A stretch of 6,069 bases of DNA from Prevotellaceae bacterium. Lineage in GTDB: Bacteria > Bacteroidota > Bacteroidia > Bacteroidales > Paludibacteraceae. A model generated the notes under the pieces. It made no database searches. It saw only the letters and a program-made list of their open reading frames with translations, and was not told the origin of the DNA. Below are positions 1-4,967 of this stretch, piece by piece; within the stretch, counting starts at the first letter, position 1; every line of letters begins with the position of its first letter. Position numbers and translations under genes: made by a program. Where the stretch lies: the NCBI GenBank assembly GCA_031270565.1, contig JAISXJ010000001.1:1-6069 (forward strand), given 5' to 3'.

Positions 1-23
1 AATTGAGAACTCAAAGAACGGGG

Positions 24-52
24 CAAATGTACAACCTTTTTTTCTAAAACAA
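24..52 (-). promoter_or_regulatory. Possible leftward Bacteroidota-type promoter
   Basis: Read on the minus strand, TACATTTG (31 down to 24) matches the TAnnTTTG -7 consensus exactly. ATTG with its TTG at 52-50 lies 18 bases upstream, slightly shorter than the usual 19-21. Transcription would start near position 17 and leave the window leftward, implying a divergent gene just outside. The gene itself is not visible, and in AT-rich DNA such matches can be accidental. Confidence 0.35.
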
Positions 53-129
53 TGGAAAAATGAATTTTTTTTTGCATGGCGAGAGAATTGTGAGGAATGA
101 ACGGGAAAAATGAAGAAAATTTTGTCAGT

Positions 130-164
130 GAATAACGAATAGTGGATAGTGAATAGTGAATAGT
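130..164. repeat. Left heptamer array, (GAATAGT)n
   Basis: Five consecutive 7-base units: GAATAAC, GAATAGT, GGATAGT, GAATAGT, GAATAGT. The array is the inverted partner of the array at 300-330. Units 137-164 can pair with 300-327 over 28 positions, the two non-identical positions being G-U wobbles in RNA. A T9 tract (166-174) follows almost directly. Confidence 0.85.
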
Positions 165-261
165 GTTTTTTTTTGCTATTATTTCCCTGTTATTTCTCCG
201 TTTTCACAGAGAGAAGCACAGAAATTTGTCCCTGCGGAACAGCATTTTTTTCATTATTCAT

Positions 262-301
262 TTCTTAATTTCTTAATTCCTTCATTCCTTCATTGCTTCA
301 T
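262..301. repeat. Octamer tandem array (TTCTTAAT / TCCTTCAT)
   Basis: Five 8-base units in perfect phase: TTCTTAAT twice, TCCTTCAT twice, then TGCTTCAT. The array runs directly into the inverted heptamer array. Pairs of identical neighbours suggest growth by local slippage or duplication. No reading frame or protein-coding signal accompanies it. Confidence 0.75.
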
Positions 302-330
302 TATTCACTATTCACTATTCACTATTCACT
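300..330. repeat. Right heptamer array, inverted (ACTATTC)n
   Basis: Units are ATTATTC, then ACTATTC three times, then a partial ACT. This is the reverse complement of the GAATAGT array at 130-164. It ends 11 bases before the -7 element of the promoter for the pnuC-like gene and supplies that promoter's upstream region, so repeat expansion or contraction here could alter promoter strength. Confidence 0.85.
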
Positions 331-349
331 AAAAAAAGGTGTACCTTTG
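318..349 (+). promoter_or_regulatory. Promoter of the pnuC-glyA-phoH cluster
   Basis: TACCTTTG at 342-349 is an exact match to the Bacteroidota -7 consensus TAnnTTTG. The -33 position is poor: the best fit is TTC at 318-320 with a 21-base spacer, and it lies inside the heptamer array. The start of transcription would fall near 354-357, giving a 5' leader of about 97 bases before the ATG at 453. No TPP, FMN or other riboswitch core that I recognise is present in that leader. Confidence 0.55.
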
Positions 350-361
350 CAACGGTGAAAA

Positions 362-463
362 ATGACACGTATAAATATGAAAATACAAAAGATGATAACA
401 TATAAAATGGCTAAGAGAGAAAATCTTAATCATCACGAAATGCTCAAAGGAAATGAAAAGTAA
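362..463 (+). CDS. Possible 33-aa leader ORF, unrecognised
   Basis: An open frame of 33 codons starts a few bases after the predicted transcription start and stops with TAA at 461-463, overlapping the pnuC-like ATG (453-455) by 11 bases in another frame. It holds in-frame ATGs at 362, 377, 392, 407 and 440. The one at 407 has the A-richest upstream context and would give an 18-aa peptide beginning MAKRENLNHH. The product is basic and hydrophilic with no signal peptide or membrane segment. I recognise no family. It may be a translated leader coupling ribosomes onto the transporter gene, or a chance open frame. Confidence 0.25.
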   Translation: MTRINMKIQKMITYKMAKRENLNHHEMLKGNEK

Positions 464-1187
464 TACAACCGTTTTTTGGCGTGCCTTTGGGAAAAATTTG
501 GCGCTTTCCGTCGGACTTGTCACATTGTTGTTTCTGGTGATTGCCCGGTTTAATCTGCTGACAATGTCCACACCGACATTAATATGCAGCATTTTGTCCT
601 CCATTTCGGGCATCGCCTATATTCTCACCATCCGCAACCCGCAAAATTATACGGGATTCTATGCCGGCATTTTTTCAACAGCCCTGCTGGGAGTACAGTT
701 TTTTCTGGCAGGCAGTTACGATTTGACATTCTTCTACTTTGCGCTGTTTGTGCCGTTCATGACGCTGTCGTTATATAGCTGGAAAAAAGGGAGCTGTTCG
801 GATACAAAACAGGCAGTTGTACCGCGTTTTCTACCGCTCCGGAAACGCCTCCAAGGTGCAGGCATTTTCCTGTTGCTTGTCATTGCCGATTATCTGTTTG
901 CAACATTTTGTCTGAGCGACAGTTTGTCGGCGATTCTGAAGCTTATCAATGGTGTTTTGATAGCTTCCTGTGTTCTGGCAAACTGGTTACTGATAAAAAA
1001 ATACACCGATTCATGGCTCTACTGGCTGCTGTACAGTATAGCGGGTATTCTGTTCGGAATACTCTGCAACAACTATTTTAACGTTGTCCTGTTTTCGTTT
1101 TTCCTGCTAATAAACGGCTTAACCTTTATGGCGTGGTTAAAATCAGGATTCTCCCCAAATGACTCTTATAAACAATCCATATCATAA
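453..1187 (+). CDS. pnuC: PnuC-like nicotinamide riboside/vitamin transporter
   Basis: Integral membrane protein of 244 residues with about eight hydrophobic segments (roughly 13-31, 40-60, 67-87, 89-110, 134-154, 158-181, 187-205, 208-229). The pattern resembles the PnuC family, facilitators that take up nicotinamide riboside or related vitamin precursors for intracellular trapping by phosphorylation. Family-like points are the F-x5-P-x6-LYSWKK stretch ending TM4 (residues 95-112) and the ANWLLIKKYTDSWLYW stretch (176-191), matching the LM-x-KR-Y-x-E-x-W-x-x-W signature. The family acid is Asp186 here rather than Glu, and the Asn usually following the second Trp is absent, so substrate is uncertain. 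The start at 453 gives a sensible cytoplasmic N-terminus. AAAGG at 446-450 is too close to act as a normal ribosome site. It is the first gene of the cluster and its stop overlaps the next ATG by one base (TAATG). No kinase or NadR partner is visible in the window. Confidence 0.65.
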   Translation: MKSNTTVFWRAFGKNLALSVGLVTLLFLVIARFNLLTMSTPTLICSILSSISGIAYILTIRNPQNYTGFYAGIFSTALLGVQFFLAGSYDLTFFYFALFVPFMTLSLYSWKKGSCSDTKQAVVPRFLPLRKRLQGAGIFLLLVIADYLFATFCLSDSLSAILKLINGVLIASCVLANWLLIKKYTDSWLYWLLYSIAGILFGILCNNYFNVVLFSFFLLINGLTFMAWLKSGFSPNDSYKQSIS

Positions 1188-1759
1188 TGAAAGTTCAGTG
1201 GAAACCCGGTACAATGCTCTATCCGTTACCCGCAGCGCTCATCTCCTGCGGCGCACAGGAAGCCGAATATAACCTGATGACAGTGAGTTGGGTGGGTACT
1301 ATTTGTACCAATCCGCCGATGTGCTATATTTCGGTGCGCCCCGAACGTCATTCTTACGAAATCATAAAACGCCACAAAGAATTTGTTATCAATCTGACCA
1401 ACGAAACAATGGCGTTTGCTACTGATTGGTGCGGCGTCCGCAGTGGACGTGATTTCAACAAATTTGCCGAGATGAAACTCACGCCGCGCAAGGGAGAAGT
1501 GGTTGATGCGCCCATTGTTCTGGAAGCGCCGCTGTCGATAGAGTGTCGCGTAACACAGATAACGCCGCTTGGTTCGCACGATATGTTTATTGCCGAAGTG
1601 GTGAACGTACAAGCCGACAGCCGTTATGTCGATTCCTCTACCGGCGAGTTTAACCTCTCGGAAGCGAAATTAATTGCCTATTCCCACGGACATTATTACA
1701 GACTCGGAGAAGAAATTGGACGCTTCGGATGGAGCGTTCGCAAAAAGAAAAAATTTTAA
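1187..1759 (+). CDS. Flavin reductase-like FMN-binding protein
   Basis: Soluble 190-residue protein of the flavin reductase-like domain family (split-barrel FMN binders, DIM6/NTAB group). Members bind FMN and either reduce free flavin with NAD(P)H or act as flavoredoxin-type electron carriers. Visible family features are NLMTVSW (29-35), the PERHSYEIIK stretch (52-61), EFVINL (65-70), the CGVRSGRDFNKF segment (82-93) and the GSHDMFIAEV strand (129-138). Length matches single-domain members. The tail is strongly basic (KKKKF), which is unusual but could be species-specific. Translation is probably coupled to the upstream transporter through the shared TAATG. Sitting beside a putative NAD-precursor transporter suggests a loose redox link, but that is inference. 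Exact substrate and reductant cannot be read from sequence. Confidence 0.85.
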   Translation: MKVQWKPGTMLYPLPAALISCGAQEAEYNLMTVSWVGTICTNPPMCYISVRPERHSYEIIKRHKEFVINLTNETMAFATDWCGVRSGRDFNKFAEMKLTPRKGEVVDAPIVLEAPLSIECRVTQITPLGSHDMFIAEVVNVQADSRYVDSSTGEFNLSEAKLIAYSHGHYYRLGEEIGRFGWSVRKKKKF

Positions 1760-1789
1760 ATCTACTAATTATAGAATAAAAAAAAACGT

Positions 1790-3070
1790 ATGAAAAACGA
1801 CCATCTTATTTTTGAAATTATTGAACAGGAGAAGCAACGTCAGCTAAAAGGCATTGAACTGATTGCTTCGGAAAATTTTGTCAGTCCTCAGGTAATGACC
1901 GCTATGGGGTCTGTATTAACCAACAAATATGCTGAAGGCTATCCCGGAAAACGTTACTACGGCGGATGCGAAGTGGTTGACAGAAGCGAGCAGTTAGCAA
2001 TCGACCGCCTCAATGAGCTGTTCGGAGCCGAATGGGCAAATGTTCAGCCTCACTCCGGAGCGCAGGCAAATATGGCGGTGTTTGTCGCCTGTTTGAATAT
2101 GGGGGATAAATTTCTCGGATTAAACCTTTCGCATGGTGGACATCTTTCGCACGGGTCGCCCGTCAATTTTTCGGGTATCAACTATCAGGCTCTTGATTAC
2201 AGTGTCCGCGAAGAAGATGGTCGTGTTGACTATGACCAACTCGAAAAAACTGCCCTTGCCGAGCGTCCGAAGTTGATTATTGCAGGCGCTTCAGCTTACA
2301 GTCGCGAGTGGGATTATGCCCGCATCCGTCGCATCGCTGACCAAATCAACGCTATTTTTCTGGTGGATATGGCTCATCCTGCGGGGTTGATTGCGGCAGG
2401 ATTACTTGAAAATCCCGTGAAACACGCACACATTGTTACATCCACAACGCACAAAACACTGCGTGGACCTCGTGGCGGCGTGATTATGATGGGTAAAGAT
2501 TTTCCGAATCCCTGGGGTAAAACCACACCAAAAGGCGAGATAAAAATGATGTCGGCAATACTTGATTCGGCAGTTTTCCCCGGTATTCAGGGGGGACCGC
2601 TTGAACACGTGATAGCCGCAAAAGCTGTTGCCTTTTACGAGGCTTTACAACCCGAATTTAAACTGTATCAGCAACAGGTGCAAAAAAATGCATCCGCTCT
2701 GGCAAAAGCATTGATTGATAAAGGATACAAAATTATCTCCGGCGGAACGGACAACCATCTGGTACTCGTTGACCTGCGGGCAAAATTCCCTGACCTGACA
2801 GGAAAGGTTGCCGAAAAAGCGCTGGTAGAAGCCGACATCACCACCAACAAAAACATGGTGCCGTTCGACAGCCGTTCACCGTTCCAAACTTCCGGACTGC
2901 GATTCGGCACGCCTGCAATCACTACACGAGGCGTGAAAGAGGACAAAATGTCCTGCATCGTAGAATTGATTGACCGGGTACTTGCCGCGCCGGACAATCA
3001 ACAGGAAATTCAATCCGTGCGTAACGAAGTAAATCAGATGATGACGCAATATCCTCTCTATGCATGGTAG
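1790..3070 (+). CDS. glyA: Serine hydroxymethyltransferase
   Basis: Cytosolic PLP enzyme converting serine and tetrahydrofolate to glycine and 5,10-methylene-tetrahydrofolate, the main source of one-carbon units for purine, thymidylate and methionine synthesis. At 426 residues it is full length. The N-terminus carries the family hallmark ELIASENFVS. Other visible sites are YAEGYPGKRYYGG (substrate/PLP region), SHGGHLSHG (114-122), Asp193 and His196 in VDMAHPAGL, and the Schiff-base Lys222 in STTHKTLRGPRGG. These sit seven residues before their E. coli equivalents, as expected for a slightly shorter N-terminus. All key residues appear intact. The start follows an A9-rich tract typical of Bacteroidota initiation. 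It lies 30 bases after the flavin reductase stop, and its last 7 bases overlap the phoH start, so it should be co-transcribed with both neighbours. Confidence 0.98.
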   Translation: MKNDHLIFEIIEQEKQRQLKGIELIASENFVSPQVMTAMGSVLTNKYAEGYPGKRYYGGCEVVDRSEQLAIDRLNELFGAEWANVQPHSGAQANMAVFVACLNMGDKFLGLNLSHGGHLSHGSPVNFSGINYQALDYSVREEDGRVDYDQLEKTALAERPKLIIAGASAYSREWDYARIRRIADQINAIFLVDMAHPAGLIAAGLLENPVKHAHIVTSTTHKTLRGPRGGVIMMGKDFPNPWGKTTPKGEIKMMSAILDSAVFPGIQGGPLEHVIAAKAVAFYEALQPEFKLYQQQVQKNASALAKALIDKGYKIISGGTDNHLVLVDLRAKFPDLTGKVAEKALVEADITTNKNMVPFDSRSPFQTSGLRFGTPAITTRGVKEDKMSCIVELIDRVLAAPDNQQEIQSVRNEVNQMMTQYPLYAW

Positions 3071-4020
3071 ATAGATTGATTGAATTACCGGAAAATATTG
3101 ACGCTACCATTTTTTATGGTATCAATAATGTCAATGTCCGGCTGTTGACAAATCTCTATCCGAATATCAAAATAATAGTGCGCGGGCATGTTGTCAGGAT
3201 TTCGGGAACGAAAGAAGATACGACACATTTTGCCGATGTATTGAAACAGTTAATTGATTTTTGCATGCAACAAAATTCTCTGACAGAGGAACAAATCCTC
3301 AACATTGTCTCAGGTGAACAGCCTGAGGAAGCAGCACATAATCACTTGATTTTATATGGTGTTGGCGGCAAACCTATTGTTGCGCGTACAGTTAATCAGC
3401 AAAAGCTGGTCGTGGCTTTTGAAAAGCACGACCTGCTTTTTGCTATTGGTCCAGCAGGGTCAGGCAAGACCTACACGGCAATTGCATTGGCGGTACGTTC
3501 ACTGAAAAACAAGGAGGTAAAGAAAATCATTCTCAGCCGTCCTGCTGTGGAAGCGGGAGAAAAGCTCGGCTTTTTGCCGGGCGATATGAAAGAGAAAATC
3601 GACCCCTATCTGCAACCGCTCTACGATGCCCTACAAGATATGATTCCTGTTGCCCGATTGCAGGAATACATTGCAAATGGTGTCATCCAGATTGCACCGC
3701 TGGCATTTATGCGCGGACGTACCCTCAACGACGCGGTTATAATCCTTGACGAAGCGCAGAATACCTCTGTGCAGCAAATCAAAATGTTTCTTACGCGACT
3801 GGGGATTCATTCAAAGATGATTGTTACGGGCGACATTACTCAGATAGACTTGCCTGCTTCGCAGACATCAGGGCTGAATGATGCCTTACAGGTTCTGAAA
3901 CCGGTGAAAGGCATTGCCAACATCACTTTTGACAGGCGGGATATTGTGCGCCACCGGCTTGTACAGCACATCGTAGAAGCTTACGAACAGGGAAATAATG
4001 CCGGGAAAAAGCCTGTTTAA
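3064..4020 (+). CDS. phoH: PhoH-family ATPase (YbeZ-like)
   Basis: Cytosolic P-loop ATPase of 318 residues, the usual length for YbeZ/PhoH. The N-terminal part (about 10-68) resembles the KH-like PhoH N-domain, with IKIIVRGHVVRISG as the nucleic-acid-binding-type strand. The ATPase core has Walker A GPAGSGKT (129-136), the RPAVEAGEKLGFLPGD segment typical of the family, Walker B and following Asn in IILDEAQN (226-233), and VTGDITQIDLP as the sensor-type motif. In other bacteria the protein is linked to YbeY and rRNA/RNA metabolism, although its exact reaction is unsettled. The chosen ATG lies inside the glyA end, giving a 7-base overlap (ATGGTAG) and probable translational coupling. No ybeY is visible in the window. 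The gene ends 148 bases before frr, which has its own promoter. Confidence 0.95.
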   Translation: MVDRLIELPENIDATIFYGINNVNVRLLTNLYPNIKIIVRGHVVRISGTKEDTTHFADVLKQLIDFCMQQNSLTEEQILNIVSGEQPEEAAHNHLILYGVGGKPIVARTVNQQKLVVAFEKHDLLFAIGPAGSGKTYTAIALAVRSLKNKEVKKIILSRPAVEAGEKLGFLPGDMKEKIDPYLQPLYDALQDMIPVARLQEYIANGVIQIAPLAFMRGRTLNDAVIILDEAQNTSVQQIKMFLTRLGIHSKMIVTGDITQIDLPASQTSGLNDALQVLKPVKGIANITFDRRDIVRHRLVQHIVEAYEQGNNAGKKPV

Positions 4021-4074
4021 CGATAAAGCAGAATATAAAACAAAAAAAATGCCGTCATTGATTTCAGCCTGCTG

Positions 4075-4105
4075 TTGTGTATGTAAAAAAAAGGGCGTAT
4101 CTTTG
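4075..4105 (+). promoter_or_regulatory. Promoter of frr
   Basis: TATCTTTG at 4098-4105 fits the Bacteroidota -7 consensus TAnnTTTG exactly. TTG at 4075-4077 lies 20 bases upstream, matching the -33 element and preferred spacing. Predicted transcription start is about 4110-4113, leaving a leader near 57 bases with an A-rich approach to the ATG at 4169. It is the best-formed promoter in the window and implies frr can be transcribed independently of the glyA-phoH cluster. No clear intrinsic terminator for phoH is seen between 4021 and 4074. Confidence 0.7.
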
Positions 4106-4168
4106 TTCCACTTTTTCAGAAAAGAATTATCTAACACATAAATAATCACAAAAAACTGATAGAAAATT

Positions 4169-4735
4169 ATGTCTGACGAACGAGTAAAACACTATCTCAA
4201 CCGGGCAACAACGGACATGGAAGCATCCGTTACGTTTCTGGACGAAGCTCTGGCACGTATTCGTGCCGGCAAAGCAAACGTACACATTCTGGATGGCGTG
4301 CGGGTGGCATATTATGGTAATATGGTTCCGCTCTCCGGTGTGGCGACAGTCTCCACACCGGACGCGAAAACAATTGTCATTCAGCCATGGGAGAAAAACC
4401 TGATTGGCACAATCGAAAAAGCCCTGCTCGCTTCCGACGTGGGAATCACACCGATGAACAATGGCGAGACGATTCGTCTGGGCATTCCGCCACTCACCGA
4501 AGAACGGCGGCGGCAATTAGTGAAACTGTCCGGAACTGCTGTGGAGGAAGCAAAAATCAGCGTGCGCAACGTGAGACGCGATGCCATTGACAAGCTAAAG
4601 AAAGAGTTGAAAAACGGTATGCCCGAAGATATGGAAAAAGACGGCGAAGCCGAAGTCCAGAAACTGCACGACCGTTTCATCAAAAAATTGGATGAAATTT
4701 TTGCCGCCAAAGAGAAAGAAATTATGACCGTGTAG
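4169..4735 (+). CDS. frr: Ribosome recycling factor
   Basis: Cytosolic factor that, together with EF-G, splits the post-termination ribosome so that its subunits can be reused. It has 188 residues against about 185 in E. coli, and is complete. Domain I helices are at 1-30 and about 106-188, with the tRNA-mimic beta domain II between. Recognisable family blocks are LARIRAGKAN (28-37), the TIVIQPW strand (68-74), NNGETIRLGIPPLTEERRRQ (97-116) and SVRNVRRDA (131-139), whose arginines contact ribosomal RNA. The C-terminal helix ends KEKEIM, as usual. pyrH, a frequent neighbour of frr elsewhere, is not adjacent here. Downstream lies a convergent gene, separated by a 232-base repeat-rich spacer. 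Confidence 0.98.
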   Translation: MSDERVKHYLNRATTDMEASVTFLDEALARIRAGKANVHILDGVRVAYYGNMVPLSGVATVSTPDAKTIVIQPWEKNLIGTIEKALLASDVGITPMNNGETIRLGIPPLTEERRRQLVKLSGTAVEEAKISVRNVRRDAIDKLKKELKNGMPEDMEKDGEAEVQKLHDRFIKKLDEIFAAKEKEIMTV

Positions 4736-4759
4736 AAGACAACTCTTAGAGTGTAGTTA

Positions 4760-4784
4760 TTAGAGTTTAGAGTTTAGAGTTTAG
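4760..4784. repeat. Heptamer array (TTAGAGT)n
   Basis: Three exact TTAGAGT units (4760-4780) followed by a partial TTAG. A further isolated copy sits at 4746-4752, directly after frr. The unit length is the same 7 bases as in the arrays at 130-164 and 300-330, but the sequence differs. Confidence 0.85.
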
Positions 4785-4811
4785 TTTTCAGTGTCCCCTT
4801 TGTCTCTCTAT

Positions 4812-4856
4812 CCTTAACGTCCTTAATGTCTTTAATGTCCTTAACGACCTTAACGA
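4812..4856. repeat. Nonamer tandem array (CCTTAACGT-type), five units
   Basis: Five 9-base units in exact phase: CCTTAACGT, CCTTAATGT, CTTTAATGT, CCTTAACGA, CCTTAACGA. The last unit ends at the base immediately before the hairpin stem. Translated in one frame it would give Leu-Asn-Val-like triplets, but that frame has nearby stops and no start, so I read it as non-coding. Confidence 0.85.
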
Positions 4857-4893
4857 CCCCGCTCCCACAGATTACAAATCTGCGGGAGCGGGG
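4857..4893. repeat. Strong GC-rich hairpin (REP-like palindrome)
   Basis: Left stem 4857-4873 pairs with right stem 4877-4893 over 17 positions with one A-C mismatch and a 3-base loop (ACA). The outer ten pairs are nearly all G-C (CCCCGCTCCC with GGGAGCGGGG). It lies between convergent genes, where it could block transcription or protect mRNA ends. Neither strand has a T-run after the stem: the plus side continues AAAAACTAAC and the minus side GGTCGTTAAG. It is therefore not a standard intrinsic terminator. The stem-loop form, GC contrast with its surroundings and repeat context resemble REP-type elements. Multi-copy status is not testable here. Confidence 0.8.
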
Positions 4894-4967
4894 AAAAACT
4901 AACAACTGAAAACTGACAACTCAAAACTGAAAAAAAGAATTAACCTATTTTGGGTCTGTCGTCTGAT

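Larger units (their letters stand above)
1..361. other. Gene-free, AT-rich, repeat-bearing spacer
   Basis: I see no convincing coding region in this stretch. It is strongly AT-rich, with two T9-GC tracts (65-75 and 166-176). It contains a possible leftward promoter near the left edge, two inverted arrays of a 7-base unit (130-164 and 300-330), an 8-base tandem array (262-301) and a rightward promoter ending at 349. The likely reading is a spacer between divergent transcription units that has been invaded by, or built from, short repeats. No transposase, tRNA or rRNA signature is visible. Confidence 0.7.
4777..4922. repeat. Imperfect inverted arms enclosing nonamers and hairpin
   Basis: The left arm at 4777-4792 (GAGTT then AGTTTTCAGT) recurs inverted at 4905-4922 (ACTGAAAACT then AACTC), with one extra base pair of spacing and small mismatches. 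The perfect core is 10 bases: 4783-4792 against 4905-4914. Between the arms lie the 9-base tandem array and the strong hairpin. A further related motif, AAAACTGA, occurs at 4924-4931. The nested layout suggests a defined element of about 150 bases. Confidence 0.6.

Noticed and set aside
130..330. CRISPR array
   Set aside because: Units are 7-8 bases, directly adjacent with no spacers, and no cas genes are present.
130..330. Insertion sequence bounded by terminal inverted repeats
   Set aside because: The enclosed 135 bases encode no transposase and I see no target-site duplication. At most it is a non-autonomous element.
350..452. Riboswitch (TPP, FMN or NAD type) upstream of the pnuC-like gene
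   Set aside because: None of the conserved cores I know for these classes is present, and the leader is AT-rich with little stable pairing.
4381..4710. Antisense ORF opposite frr (and similar ones opposite glyA and phoH)
   Set aside because: These are low-complexity shadow frames of well-recognised genes, without promoters or family resemblance.
4857..4893. Rho-independent terminator for frr or the convergent gene
   Set aside because: The stem is strong, but no T-run follows it in either direction, so it is reported as a palindromic repeat. A terminator role remains possible but unsupported.
4771..4899. Coding sequence with Leu-Asn-Val-type tripeptide repeats from the 9-base units
   Set aside because: The frame has no start codon after the stop at 4768-4770 and crosses the hairpin, with no protein-like composition around it.
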